Positions 1-8,037 of a stretch of DNA of 9,688 nt are shown one piece after another. Origin of the DNA: an uncultured Bacilli bacterium (GTDB lineage: Bacteria; Bacillota_I; Bacilli_A; RF39; UBA660). The stretch covers positions 1 through 9,688 of the forward strand of contig CALVYX010000002.1 in the NCBI GenBank assembly GCA_944372315.1, in the 5' to 3' direction. The position numbers and the translations under genes were made by a program. The notes below the pieces were generated by a model. It was not told where the DNA came from and searched no databases. It saw only the letters and a list, made by a program, of their open reading frames with translations. How positions within the stretch are numbered: position 1 is the stretch's first letter; each line of letters starts with the position of its first letter.

Positions 1-20
1 GAAGGGTTTTATAACCCTTC
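1..20. terminator. Hairpin at the left edge, probable terminator
   Basis: Perfect 8-bp inverted repeat, GAAGGGTT (1-8) and AACCCTTC (13-20), with loop TTAT. On the plus strand no T-run follows directly. On the minus strand the flank lies outside the window, so a terminator for a minus-strand transcript running leftwards is possible. The stretch from 21 to 231 holds no convincing gene. A 15-codon minus-strand reading ending in TGA at 27-29 (FSKLFGDKYPKEE) looks protein-like but has a stop just upstream. Confidence 0.45.
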
Positions 21-90
21 TAGAATTCATTCTTCTTTAGGGTATTTGTCTCCAAATAACTTTGAAAAATTACATCAATATTCCAACCCC

Positions 91-119
91 CCTATAAAAA
101 GTGTCTAAATTATTGACAA
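91..119 (-). promoter_or_regulatory. Possible sigma-A promoter reading out of the left edge
   Basis: On the minus strand TTGTCA (114-119) and TATAGG (91-96) are separated by 17 bases, matching five and four of six consensus positions. It sits between the pyk terminator and the edge hairpin, so it could serve a gene beyond position 1. No start codon with an open frame follows inside the window, so this call rests on spacing alone. Confidence 0.22.
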
Positions 120-231
120 AGTCCCAAAAAATTTAAAGGAGCTTACACTTTTGACAGGGCATCATATCTTATATATTTATTTTATCAAATAATATTCTTC
201 TTTTAAATACCCCTCTATCCTATAATTTTCG

Positions 232-260
232 ACAAAATAAAAGACAACTTTCGTTGCCTT
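232..260 (-). terminator. Intrinsic terminator of pyk
   Basis: On the minus strand the RNA folds as AAGGCAAC, loop GAAA, GTTGTCTT: eight pairs including one G-U, with a GNRA-type tetraloop. It is followed by TTATTTTG. The stem begins at the last bases of the pyk stop codon (259-261), so termination occurs immediately after translation ends. Confidence 0.75.
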
Positions 261-1662
261 ATATTTCTTCTACTTTCATTAAGTTGGTTGATCTGTTTTC
301 CACATTATTAGGAAATCCTCCAGTAATAACAATAATATCTTTTTCTTCTAATTCCATAAAGTCTTTGGCTTTTTCTTTAGAATCAATGATTACTTCATCT
401 GTAGAATCATACACCTTAGTAAGTTTCGTATATACTCCCCAGTTAAGAGCTAGACTTTTTGCTACTTTCTCATTTGGACAAGTAGCTAATACGATACATC
501 TTGGTTTTAAATTACTTATTTTTCTTGCGGTATATCCACTCATCGTTGCTGCTACTATCAGTTTTGCTTTTAAGCTATTAGATACTTCTACTACACTATG
601 AGCAATCGCTCCTGTAATATCACAATTAGCTTCTCTTCTATCTAAATCATAATCGATATGATCTTCTGTGTTTTCACAAATTCTAGCCATATATTTAACC
701 GCATCCACTGGATATTTACCAACGGTTGTCTCTCCACTCAACATAACAGCATCACATCCATCTAATACGGCATTAGCAATATCCGTTACTTCTGCTCTAG
801 TAGGACGAGCAGATGTATACATACTTGCTAACATTTCTGTTGCAACAATACAAGCTTTTCCTTGTTCACGACATTTTTTAATAATTTCTTTTTGAACGAT
901 AGGAATCTCTTCACAAGGAATTTCTACTCCTAAATCTCCTCTTGCTACCATGATTCCATCACTATATTCAATAATTTCATCTAAATTCTTTAAAGCAAAT
1001 CCACTTTCAATCTTAGATATAATTTTCATAGAAGAATTATGTTCTTTTAGAATTTCTCTTACTGCTAAAATATTTTCTTTACTATTAACAAAAGATAATG
1101 CTAAAAAGTCTCCTTCTTTTTCACAAGCATAAATAATATCATCCACATCTTCTTTACTTAAAAATTCAATATTTAATGCTACTCCTGGAACATTAATTCC
1201 TTTCTTACTTTTTAATAGACCTCCTACCAAAATTTTACAAACAAGATCTTCTCCTTCTTTATCTATTACTTCTAGTTTCATTAATCCATCTTCTAGTAAG
1301 ATCTTATCTCCTATATGAATTTCTTTTAATACGTTTTTATAATTAACAGTAAATGACTCTTCTGTTCCTAGAACATCTTTTTTAACGATTTTAATCGTTT
1401 TTCCTTCTTCTAGTTTTATTCCACCTTCAGCCATAACTCCAGTTCTAAAATCTGGTCCTTTGGTATCATATAAAATGGCTACGTTAGTTCCTAAGTCCTT
1501 ATTTACTTTTGCTACTGTCTCTTCTACTTCCTTACGTTCTTCTAGTGTTGCATGAGAAAAGTTAATTCTAGCTACATTCATACCAGATAAAACCATTTGT
1601 TTCATAACATCATACTCACAACTAGCTGGACCAATCGAACATATAATTTTTGTTTTTTTCAT
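259..1662 (-). CDS. pyk: Pyruvate kinase
   Basis: Cytosolic last enzyme of glycolysis: phosphoenolpyruvate + ADP to pyruvate + ATP. The 467-residue protein has the usual (beta/alpha)8 A domain with N-terminal GPAS (11-14) and NFSH (34-37) motifs. A B-domain lid follows DTKGP (66-70) and runs to about residue 165. The catalytic stretch SKIES (216-220) has Lys217 and metal ligand Glu219, and RGDLG (241-245) has metal ligand Asp243. The pyruvate kinase signature appears as ATEMLASM, where most enzymes have TQMLESM. The C domain ends at 467, so the extra C-terminal PEP-utiliser-like domain of Bacillus and Geobacillus enzymes is absent. The start is supported by AGAGGGAG just upstream of ATG. It lies 39 bp after the thiolase gene but has its own promoter and terminator, so it can be expressed alone. 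Confidence 0.97.
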   Translation of the reverse strand: MKKTKIICSIGPASCEYDVMKQMVLSGMNVARINFSHATLEERKEVEETVAKVNKDLGTNVAILYDTKGPDFRTGVMAEGGIKLEEGKTIKIVKKDVLGTEESFTVNYKNVLKEIHIGDKILLEDGLMKLEVIDKEGEDLVCKILVGGLLKSKKGINVPGVALNIEFLSKEDVDDIIYACEKEGDFLALSFVNSKENILAVREILKEHNSSMKIISKIESGFALKNLDEIIEYSDGIMVARGDLGVEIPCEEIPIVQKEIIKKCREQGKACIVATEMLASMYTSARPTRAEVTDIANAVLDGCDAVMLSGETTVGKYPVDAVKYMARICENTEDHIDYDLDRREANCDITGAIAHSVVEVSNSLKAKLIVAATMSGYTARKISNLKPRCIVLATCPNEKVAKSLALNWGVYTKLTKVYDSTDEVIIDSKEKAKDFMELEEKDIIVITGGFPNNVENRSTNLMKVEEI

Positions 1663-1686
1663 ATACTCCCTCTTTTCTACAACTAT

Positions 1687-1715
1687 ATTATAGCGTTAAT
1701 ATTAATATTTGTCTA
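1687..1715 (-). promoter_or_regulatory. pyk promoter, -35 inside the upstream gene
   Basis: Minus-strand TAGACA (1710-1715), a 17-base spacer and a perfect TATAAT (1687-1692). The -35 box lies within the last codons of the thiolase gene, whose stop is at 1702-1704. The predicted RNA start is near 1680, giving a leader of under 20 nt that includes the Shine-Dalgarno site. Confidence 0.7.
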
Positions 1716-2508
1716 AGAAATTGACCTTTTCATCTCCATTTTTATACCCTACAATAGAGTCAAGATTGACATTTTCACAACTTCTTAAAATATTAATATC
1801 AACATTTTCGTTAATTTTCTTTAATTCTTCAATTAACTTTTTTACTTCTTTTCTTTTCCCGTCATTATCATTACGACTGGTTAATTTACAAGCACAATCA
1901 ATAAAACGCAATCCATTATATTTACTCCAAGCAATAATGTCTTCTTCTTTTACGTAATACATGGGACGAATTAATTCTAATCCCGGAAAATTTTTACTCT
2001 TTAATTTAGGCATCATACTTTTATATTCACCAGCATATAAAATATTTAACATAATAGTCTCAATAATATCATTAAAGTGATGTCCCAAAGCTATTTTATT
2101 ACATCCTAGTTCTTTCGCTTTATTGTATAATGCTCCTCGTCTCATTCTAGCACATAGATAACAAGGTGAATTTTTTCCATAAGTATCCACAACGTCAAAA
2201 ATATTACTCTCAAAAATATGTGCTGGAACATTTAATTTTTCTAAATTATTTTTAATTAAAGTTAAATTTTCTTCCTGATATCCAGGGTTCATTACGATAA
2301 ATTCTAATTCAAAATGAATTCTTCCATGACGGCGTAATTCTTGAAACAATTTAGCTAAAAGAAAGGAATCTTTTCCACCAGAAATACACACCGCTATCTT
2401 ATCCTTATCTTTTACTAAATCGTATTCTTCTATTCCTCTTACAAAACGACACCATAGCTTTTTTCTAAATTTTTTGATAATAGATCGTTCTATTTCTTGG
2501 CACTCCAT
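1702..2508 (-). CDS. TtcA-family PP-loop tRNA thiolation protein
   Basis: Likely ATP-dependent sulfur-transfer enzyme of the TtcA/TilS PP-loop superfamily. TtcA makes 2-thiocytidine at tRNA position 32 using a [4Fe-4S] cluster. From the ATG at 2508 the protein is 268 residues. It shows the PP-loop SGGKDS (43-48), a CxxC pair (CYLC, 116-119), the GHHFND motif (142-147) and a third cysteine site, DCAC (204-207), which together match the TtcA cluster-binding pattern. A longer frame opens at 2553, but that start falls inside the -35 box. CGGTGAT stands just before the ATG at 2508, so that start is preferred. The substrate is inferred: relatives without a tested role are common in Bacillota, so no gene symbol is given. 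Confidence 0.85.
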   Translation of the reverse strand: MECQEIERSIIKKFRKKLWCRFVRGIEEYDLVKDKDKIAVCISGGKDSFLLAKLFQELRRHGRIHFELEFIVMNPGYQEENLTLIKNNLEKLNVPAHIFESNIFDVVDTYGKNSPCYLCARMRRGALYNKAKELGCNKIALGHHFNDIIETIMLNILYAGEYKSMMPKLKSKNFPGLELIRPMYYVKEEDIIAWSKYNGLRFIDCACKLTSRNDNDGKRKEVKKLIEELKKINENVDINILRSCENVNLDSIVGYKNGDEKVNFLDKY

Positions 2509-2524
2509 AAAATCACCGCAATAG

Positions 2525-2553
2525 ATTATACCACAACTCCTAATAATTAACAA
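2525..2553 (-). promoter_or_regulatory. Extended -10 promoter of the TtcA-family gene
   Basis: Minus-strand TTGTTA (2548-2553), 17 bases, then TATAAT (2525-2530) preceded by TGG, a perfect extended -10 (TGNTATAAT). The predicted transcript has a very short leader of about ten bases before the ATG at 2508. The -35 box overlaps that of the divergent promoter. Confidence 0.8.
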
Positions 2554-2575
2554 TAATAATCTTTAAACATAAGAT
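2547..2575 (+). promoter_or_regulatory. Promoter of the alpha/beta hydrolase gene
   Basis: TTAACA (2547-2552, five of six) and TAAGAT (2570-2575, four of six) with a 17-base spacer. RNA would start near 2582, just before GGTGAT and the ATG at 2591. TATACT at 2575-2580 is a better -10 by itself, but it would start RNA so close to the ATG that the ribosome site would be lost. Confidence 0.5.
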
Positions 2576-2590
2576 ATACTAGGTGATTAT

Positions 2591-3358
2591 ATGAATTTTA
2601 TGATCAATGATTTTAACATTTTTTATGAAAAGTATGGGCAAGGAAAAACGAATATTATTATTCTTCCTGGTTGGGGAGAAACTAGAAGTACTTTTTATAA
2701 TTTAATCAATATATTAAAAGAATATTATACTGTATATATTATTGATTATCCTGGTTTTGGAAACAGCAAATTTCCTGATCGAGATTTAGATATCTATGAA
2801 TATGCTAACCTAATTAAAAATTTTATAACTATTAATAGTATTGATAATCCTGTTTTAATTGGACATTCTTTTGGAGGAAGAATCATAATTTTATTAGCTG
2901 GACTTTATAAATTAAATATTAAAAAAATTATTCTAATAGATTCTGCAGGTATTAAAAGAAGAAAAAGCTTAAAAGCAATGGTAAGACAATTTACCTATAA
3001 GTTCCTAAAAAAAATAGGATATTTACTTCCTAAAAAAATAAGAAATAAATATTTAGATAAATTAATTAGTATTTTTGGATCCACCGATTTTAAAAATTTA
3101 GATCCTAATATTAGAAAAACATTTATAAAAATAGTCAATGAAGATTTAACTAAGTATTTAAAACATATTAATACTTCTACCCTACTTATTTGGGGAGAAC
3201 ATGATCGAGATACCCCTTTAGATGATGGTAAATTAATGAATAAAGAAATAGAAGACTCAGGTCTTGTTATCATTCCTAATGCCTCACATTTTCCTTATTT
3301 AGAATATCCTTATTATATTAATAAAATAGTCTTGGAGTTTTTAAAGACATATAGATAA
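2591..3358 (+). CDS. Alpha/beta-fold hydrolase
   Basis: A 255-residue cytosolic alpha/beta hydrolase without signal peptide or clear membrane segment. The oxyanion-hole region is LPGWGE (25-30). The nucleophile elbow is GHSFGG (91-96) with Ser93. The acid is probably Asp205 in WGEHDRDTP (201-209) and the base His233 in NASHFPYLEYP. These give a complete Ser-Asp-His triad, so the enzyme should be active. A Lys/Arg-rich cap of helices spans about residues 122-190. Family members include esterases, lipases and C-C bond hydrolases, and the sequence does not reveal the substrate. AGGTGAT precedes the chosen ATG; a second Met at residue 4 is less well placed. It is alone on the plus strand, divergent from the thiolase and convergent with polC. 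Confidence 0.9.
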   Translation: MNFMINDFNIFYEKYGQGKTNIIILPGWGETRSTFYNLINILKEYYTVYIIDYPGFGNSKFPDRDLDIYEYANLIKNFITINSIDNPVLIGHSFGGRIIILLAGLYKLNIKKIILIDSAGIKRRKSLKAMVRQFTYKFLKKIGYLLPKKIRNKYLDKLISIFGSTDFKNLDPNIRKTFIKIVNEDLTKYLKHINTSTLLIWGEHDRDTPLDDGKLMNKEIEDSGLVIIPNASHFPYLEYPYYINKIVLEFLKTYR

Positions 3359-3391
3359 AAAAAGTATAACTTTTTGATGTTATACTTTTTT
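3358..3391. terminator. Shared bidirectional terminator, hydrolase and polC
   Basis: A 13-bp perfect inverted repeat, AAAAAAGTATAAC (3358-3370) and GTTATACTTTTTT (3379-3391), with an 8-base loop. It has an A-tract on one side and a T-tract on the other, so it works for either strand. The hydrolase stop (3356-3358) touches the left arm, and the polC stop (3390-3392) overlaps the right arm. Confidence 0.85.
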
Positions 3392-5063
3392 AAAATAAAT
3401 TTAAAGTCATTTGACTAGATTCAGGAAGTCCTTCTAATATTCCCATAGTACGCATTTTATCAATAATGGTAACGGATACTTTACATCGTTTTTGTAAGTC
3501 TTCAATACTAATAAATTCTTGTTTTTCTCTTTCTTCAACTATTGCTTTACTAACCGCTTCTCCTAATCCATCAATCGTTCTAAATGGTGGTATTAATGTC
3601 ATATCATCATCATCTGACACTATAAAATTACGAGATTCGCTTTTATACAAGTCGACATTCGCAAATTTGATACCACGAGCTGTAGCTTCTAAAGCTATTT
3701 CTAACGTAGTTAAGATATTAGATTCTTTGTTGGTTGCTTCAAATCCTTTTAATTTTATATCTTCCATTTTACTTTTGATAGCTTCATAACCCTTTATCAT
3801 TGTCTCAATATCAAAGTCATCACTTCTAATGGAAAAGTAGGATGCGTAATAGTAAATTGGTTTATATACTTTAAACCACGCTATTCTAATAGCACTCATG
3901 ACATAAGCACATGCATGTGCTTTAGGGAACATGTATTTTATTTTACGACAAGAATCAATATACCACTCTGGAATATTTGCTTCTCTCATTTTTGCTTCCC
4001 ACTTAGCCCATCCTTCTGGATCTTTACTAGCTTTACCTTTTCTTACAAACTCCATGATTTTAAAAGCATCGATTGGTTTTAGTCCGTTATACATTAAGTA
4101 AACCATAATATCATCACGACACCCAATAACTTCTTTAAATTCCACTACTTTATTGCGAATTAATTCACTGGCATTTCCGGCCCATACATCAGTACCATGA
4201 GACAGTCCTGATATTTTAACAAGTTCTGCAAATGTTTTAGGTTTTGTTTCCACTAACATGTTAATAACAAATTTAGTACCAAGTTCAGGTAGCCCAAGGG
4301 TTCCTGTTGGACACATAATTTGTTCTTCGGTTACTCCTAAAGCATCCGTAGAAGATAATAGACTAATTACTTTCTTATCATCCATAGGGAGCGTTGTTAC
4401 ATCGATTCCTGATAAATCTTGTAACATTCTAAGAATCGTCGGATCGTCGTGTCCTAGTATATCAAGTTTTAAAACATCTTGATCAATAGCATGATAATCA
4501 AAGTGAGTAGTACGCCATAATGATTCGGTGTCTCCGGCGGGATATTGATATGGTGTAAAATCGTAAACATCCATATAATCTGGAATTACTACAATTCCTC
4601 CAGGATGTTGTCCCGTAGTTCTTTTAATTCCCGTACAACCAAGTGCAATACGTTCCACTTCCGCCGTACGCATATTATCGATTCCTTTATCTTCACAATA
4701 ACCTTTAACAAAACCAAAGGCTGTTTTATCTGCTACAGTACCAATCGTACCAGCACGATATACATTGTCCACTCCAAATAATACCTTAGTATATTCATGA
4801 GCTTTCCACTGGTAATCCCCTGAGAAATTCAAGTCGATATCAGGAACTTTATCAGCATTAAATCCTAAGAAAGTAGCAAAAGGCATATCTTGTCCTTCTT
4901 TTCCCATCGGGCTGCCACAAACAGGACAAATCATATCTGGTAAGTCATATCCACTGGAATACTCACTACCTAAACTTTTACCATCTAACTCAAAAATACT
5001 ATGTTTACAATTTTTACATAGATAATGGGCTGGAAGCGGATTTACTTCAGTAATTCCCATCAT
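3390..5063 (-). CDS. polC: DNA polymerase III PolC, C-terminal part (palm, fingers, clamp motif)
   Basis: Second portion of the replicative polymerase, 557 residues when counted from the first ATG after the internal stop. It contains [13 protein letters not shown], a zinc-type set of two CxxC pairs (C16/C19 and C46/C49), and PDIDLNFSG (74-82) with catalytic Asp75 and Asp77. [11 protein letters not shown] probably carries the third acidic residue. Further conserved segments are HPGG and KKVPKAHA-like KYMFPKAHA. The C-terminus QMTLNLF fits a sliding-clamp-binding motif (B. subtilis PolC ends QLSLF). This start is formal only: the conserved GSRGSVGSS phosphate-binding motif lies upstream at 5076-5102 in the same frame, so a product from 5063 should be inactive. 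The fragment belongs to the same gene as 5262-8000. Confidence 0.9.
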   Translation of the reverse strand: MMGITEVNPLPAHYLCKNCKHSIFELDGKSLGSEYSSGYDLPDMICPVCGSPMGKEGQDMPFATFLGFNADKVPDIDLNFSGDYQWKAHEYTKVLFGVDNVYRAGTIGTVADKTAFGFVKGYCEDKGIDNMRTAEVERIALGCTGIKRTTGQHPGGIVVIPDYMDVYDFTPYQYPAGDTESLWRTTHFDYHAIDQDVLKLDILGHDDPTILRMLQDLSGIDVTTLPMDDKKVISLLSSTDALGVTEEQIMCPTGTLGLPELGTKFVINMLVETKPKTFAELVKISGLSHGTDVWAGNASELIRNKVVEFKEVIGCRDDIMVYLMYNGLKPIDAFKIMEFVRKGKASKDPEGWAKWEAKMREANIPEWYIDSCRKIKYMFPKAHACAYVMSAIRIAWFKVYKPIYYYASYFSIRSDDFDIETMIKGYEAIKSKMEDIKLKGFEATNKESNILTTLEIALEATARGIKFANVDLYKSESRNFIVSDDDDMTLIPPFRTIDGLGEAVSKAIVEEREKQEFISIEDLQKRCKVSVTIIDKMRTMGILEGLPESSQMTLNLF

Positions 5064-5264
5064 CGTTGCTACAAAACTAGAACCAACAGAACCACGGGAA
5101 CCAACTAAGTAACCATCATCATTACTCTTTTTAACAAGTTTTTGAGCAATTAAGTAGATAACATCAAAACCTCCACCAATAACTCCACCTAAAGATTTCT
5201 TAACTTTTTTATTTAATTCACTATCTTCTAACTTTTCTTCTAGTGTAGTTTTTATATCTTCTTA
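5064..5264 (-). other. polC: In-frame polC coding stretch after a premature TAA
   Basis: TAA at 5262-5264 ends the first PolC reading. The same frame then continues for 66 codons to the ATG at 5063, with no ATG, GTG or TTG among them. This stretch encodes conserved PolC sequence: [15 protein letters not shown], then [15 protein letters not shown] (motif at 5076-5102). One base change at the TAA would restore a single frame of 1536 residues from 8000 to 3390. The only unusual start candidate is ATT at 5178-5180, preceded by AGGTGGAG; those G-rich bases are also explained by glycine codons. Confidence 0.9.
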
Positions 5265-8000
5265 TACTAAATTAAAAACAGCATAATACCCTTTTAACAT
5301 AACTTCATGAAGTCTTCTGTATGACTCTTTAATATATTCATCACCAGAGTATTTTCCCTCTTTATCTAAATTATGCTTAATAGCATCATACACCGCATCT
5401 CCATATAATTCTTTAGCAATACGTTCTTCAATATTAAAAGGTAATACATCCCCATACATACTACTAGCTTTGCCATAAACAAGACTAGTAACTGTCTCTA
5501 CTGAATTATCAATTTTAGGAGAAAAAGGTACTCCTCCTGTTTCAATAATAACTTCGATAATATCAACCATATCGGCAATTTTATTGGGATTAGTAATTAC
5601 TATTTCATTACGTTCTTCAGGGGGCAAGAAATCAAAGGATGATAACATTTCATCCGTCGTTCTCATATACATACTAGGTATATTCGTTATATTGTTTCTA
5701 GCTAGTGGATGACGTCCTCCACCTGGCACTTTTTGATTGACAATAATCTCACGATAAATCTTATCACTATCTTCAATATGATGTACATCCCCTGTCGCTA
5801 CAATTATTTTTCCAGAATCCTTAGTAATACGAATAATTTTTTTAATATGTTCTATTAATTCATCTCTACTAGCAAAATCATTCATTTGCAATAAGTGATC
5901 ATAACACTCGATTGGTTGTACTTCCACATAGTCATAGAAACTAACGACATTCGTTAATTCCTCATCAGATTTGCTTCTTGCTTGTATGAATACTTCTGAT
6001 TCATAACATCCACTTCCAATTAAAAGTCCTTCTCTGTGACTTTCTAGTACACTTCTTAAGATTCTTGCACTACCTTTATAAAAGTACTTCGTATTAGCAT
6101 AACTTATAATCTTAAATAAATTTTTTAACCCTGTTTTATTTTTTACTAAAATATTAACATGATAACTATTACCATATTTATATATCTCATCTTTAGATAC
6201 TAATTTATCTAAATCACTCATTTTCTCAAAGTTACGATCATATAACTTTTTCATCATCTTATGGAATACTAATGCGGTAGCTTCGGCATCATAATCTCCA
6301 CGGTGATGAGACTCTTCATCAAAAGGTACATCATATCTTTTTACTAATGCACTTAAAGAATGTCTTCCAAAATTATTATCCATTGTTCTAGATATTTCTA
6401 GTGTATCTATCACAGGATTTTTGAATGTTCCTAAGTTATATTTTTGATAAGCACGTTCTAGGAAAGAAACATCAAATTTAGCATTATGAGCTACCATTGG
6501 TAAATTTCCAAACCACTCTATAAAACGCTTAATAACTGTCTCTTCATCATCTTTTCCTTGTAACATTTCATCCGTGATACCTGTAACATCCGTAATCTTC
6601 TTTGGAAGAGGTCTTTTAGGATCAATTAATTCAGAGAATTTATCAATAATTTCCCCATTACATAATTTAACTGCCCCTACTTCTATAATTTGATCTCCCC
6701 CACCAGCATTAAATCCCGTTGTTTCAAAGTCAAATACAACATAAGTATTTTGTAATAATAAGGAATCATTTGGTCTTACTACGACATTAACCGTATCATC
6801 TATTAATGTTAATTCACATCCATAAATAGCTTTAAATGGTTCTTCTTTCTCGCTTAAGGAAGAATTGATATCACATACCGTATGATAAACATCGGGGAAC
6901 GCTTGACACCCATCATGGTCAGTTATAGCTATTGCTTTATGTCCCCATTTTCTAGCCAGTTTCACTAACTTTTTAGGATCACATATTCCATCCATTTGAC
7001 TCATTTGGGTATGAGCATGAAGTTCTACTCTTTTTACTTCAGCAGTGTCACGTCTATTTACTGTTTTAGGTTCTATTTCATTCATATCTCGAATATTTAA
7101 AACTAATTCGTTATTAGAATAACGATCATTTTTCGTATTACCTCTTACTCTTACCCAAGTACCAGGTTTTGTTTTTTTCTTAATCGTATTAAACTCTTCT
7201 TCATCACGAGAAAATAGTTTTGCATAAATGCTATCTGTATAATCCGTTAGTTTTAAAGTAAGTATTTTAAACTCTTTACTTGCTGGTTCAAATTCATCTT
7301 GACCAAAGACTTCCGCATCAATAGTAACACTATCTTCTTCCCCAACTATCGTCTTAATTAATACAGGATCATCTTTGATCACTCTACCTTTAATAGTATT
7401 TTCATTTACTTCTTTCTTTTCATATTTTGGTTTTGATGATGCAACTTCTTTTTTTTCTTGTGATTTATTTATTTTTAAAGTATCCACATTTATTTTTAAT
7501 GCATTATTAATTTCTTCTTTTGTCTTCTTACTTTCTTCTTCATCAATAAAAGTATAAAGTTCTATATCAAACCCACATAATTTAAAATCTTTTTTTAACG
7601 TGTCTAAAAAGGAAGAAATTTGTTTTTCTTCAACATTATTAATTAACTCAATAAAGTATCCTTCTTCTTTTTTTACTAATCTATCCACAAATATATTAGC
7701 GACTACTTTTTCTTTAGCAATATGCTCTAAAATAGTTCTATAATACTCTTCTACATAATCGTAATTTATTTCTTGTACTATTACTTCCAATAAAACATTT
7801 TTGTCAAAGTATTTACTAAAACATTCTTCTAAAGAAAAATATAATTCACTAGTAAAATTGGTTTTATTATGAATACTAATTTTTACTTCATCTGTTTTTT
7901 TATATACCACTACTTTTTCTAATCTTGCATTTATAAATTCATGAAAGTATTTATTATCTAAAGATATTTTATTTAAAATTAGTTCTAACTTCTCATCCAT
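5262..8000 (-). CDS. polC: DNA polymerase III PolC, N-terminal part (OB, PHP, exonuclease)
   Basis: Gram-positive replicative DNA polymerase alpha subunit, cut at residue 912 by an in-frame TAA. Order of domains: N-terminal domain (1 to about 155), a Lys/Glu-rich linker, OB domain (about 200-310), first half of the PHP domain with HAH (327-329) and TDHDG (360-364), inserted DEDDh 3'-5' proofreading exonuclease (about 418-585), second half of PHP including TGDVHH, then the start of the polymerase core (VPFSPKID and beyond). Exonuclease residues are complete: Asp424, Glu426, Asp510, His566 and Asp571. B. subtilis PolC is 1437 residues; this gene would give 1536 if read through, partly because of an insert around residues 865-940. 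A G-rich Shine-Dalgarno (GGGGGAAG) precedes the ATG. As it stands this product has proofreading parts but no polymerase active site. Confidence 0.95.
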   Translation of the reverse strand: MDEKLELILNKISLDNKYFHEFINARLEKVVVYKKTDEVKISIHNKTNFTSELYFSLEECFSKYFDKNVLLEVIVQEINYDYVEEYYRTILEHIAKEKVVANIFVDRLVKKEEGYFIELINNVEEKQISSFLDTLKKDFKLCGFDIELYTFIDEEESKKTKEEINNALKINVDTLKINKSQEKKEVASSKPKYEKKEVNENTIKGRVIKDDPVLIKTIVGEEDSVTIDAEVFGQDEFEPASKEFKILTLKLTDYTDSIYAKLFSRDEEEFNTIKKKTKPGTWVRVRGNTKNDRYSNNELVLNIRDMNEIEPKTVNRRDTAEVKRVELHAHTQMSQMDGICDPKKLVKLARKWGHKAIAITDHDGCQAFPDVYHTVCDINSSLSEKEEPFKAIYGCELTLIDDTVNVVVRPNDSLLLQNTYVVFDFETTGFNAGGGDQIIEVGAVKLCNGEIIDKFSELIDPKRPLPKKITDVTGITDEMLQGKDDEETVIKRFIEWFGNLPMVAHNAKFDVSFLERAYQKYNLGTFKNPVIDTLEISRTMDNNFGRHSLSALVKRYDVPFDEESHHRGDYDAEATALVFHKMMKKLYDRNFEKMSDLDKLVSKDEIYKYGNSYHVNILVKNKTGLKNLFKIISYANTKYFYKGSARILRSVLESHREGLLIGSGCYESEVFIQARSKSDEELTNVVSFYDYVEVQPIECYDHLLQMNDFASRDELIEHIKKIIRITKDSGKIIVATGDVHHIEDSDKIYREIIVNQKVPGGGRHPLARNNITNIPSMYMRTTDEMLSSFDFLPPEERNEIVITNPNKIADMVDIIEVIIETGGVPFSPKIDNSVETVTSLVYGKASSMYGDVLPFNIEERIAKELYGDAVYDAIKHNLDKEGKYSGDEYIKESYRRLHEVMLKGYYAVFNLV

Positions 8001-8015
8001 GTTACTTCCCCCAAT

Positions 8016-8037
8016 AAAAAAGGGTTACACCCATTTT
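8016..8037 (-). terminator. Weak hairpin with T-run between the 278-aa gene and polC
   Basis: Minus strand: GGGT, loop GTA, ACCC, followed by TTTTTT, with flanking A-U pairs separated by one mismatch. The stem is only four strong pairs, so it may attenuate rather than stop transcription entering polC. It starts within the stop codon region of the upstream gene (8036-8038). Confidence 0.35.

Noticed and set aside
254..601. Plus-strand open frame opposite pyk
   Set aside because: It is the shadow of the pyk coding strand, with no ribosome site or promoter of its own.
2509..2553. N-terminal extension of the TtcA-family protein from the ATG at 2553
   Set aside because: The extra codons run over the promoter itself, including the -35 and perfect -10, and the internal ATG at 2508 has the proper GGTGAT ribosome site.
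4258..4781. Plus-strand open frames opposite polC
   Set aside because: They lie wholly inside conserved PolC coding sequence on the other strand and show no start signals.
5064..5261. Compensating frameshifts or an intein/intron at the polC break
   Set aside because: The frame is the same on both sides, conserved PolC sequence resumes without a large insertion, and no splice or intein motifs are visible.
5262..5264. TAA reassigned to an amino acid in this organism
   Set aside because: The other genes in the window (pyk, the TtcA-family gene, the hydrolase, the 278-aa gene and polC itself) end properly at TAA.
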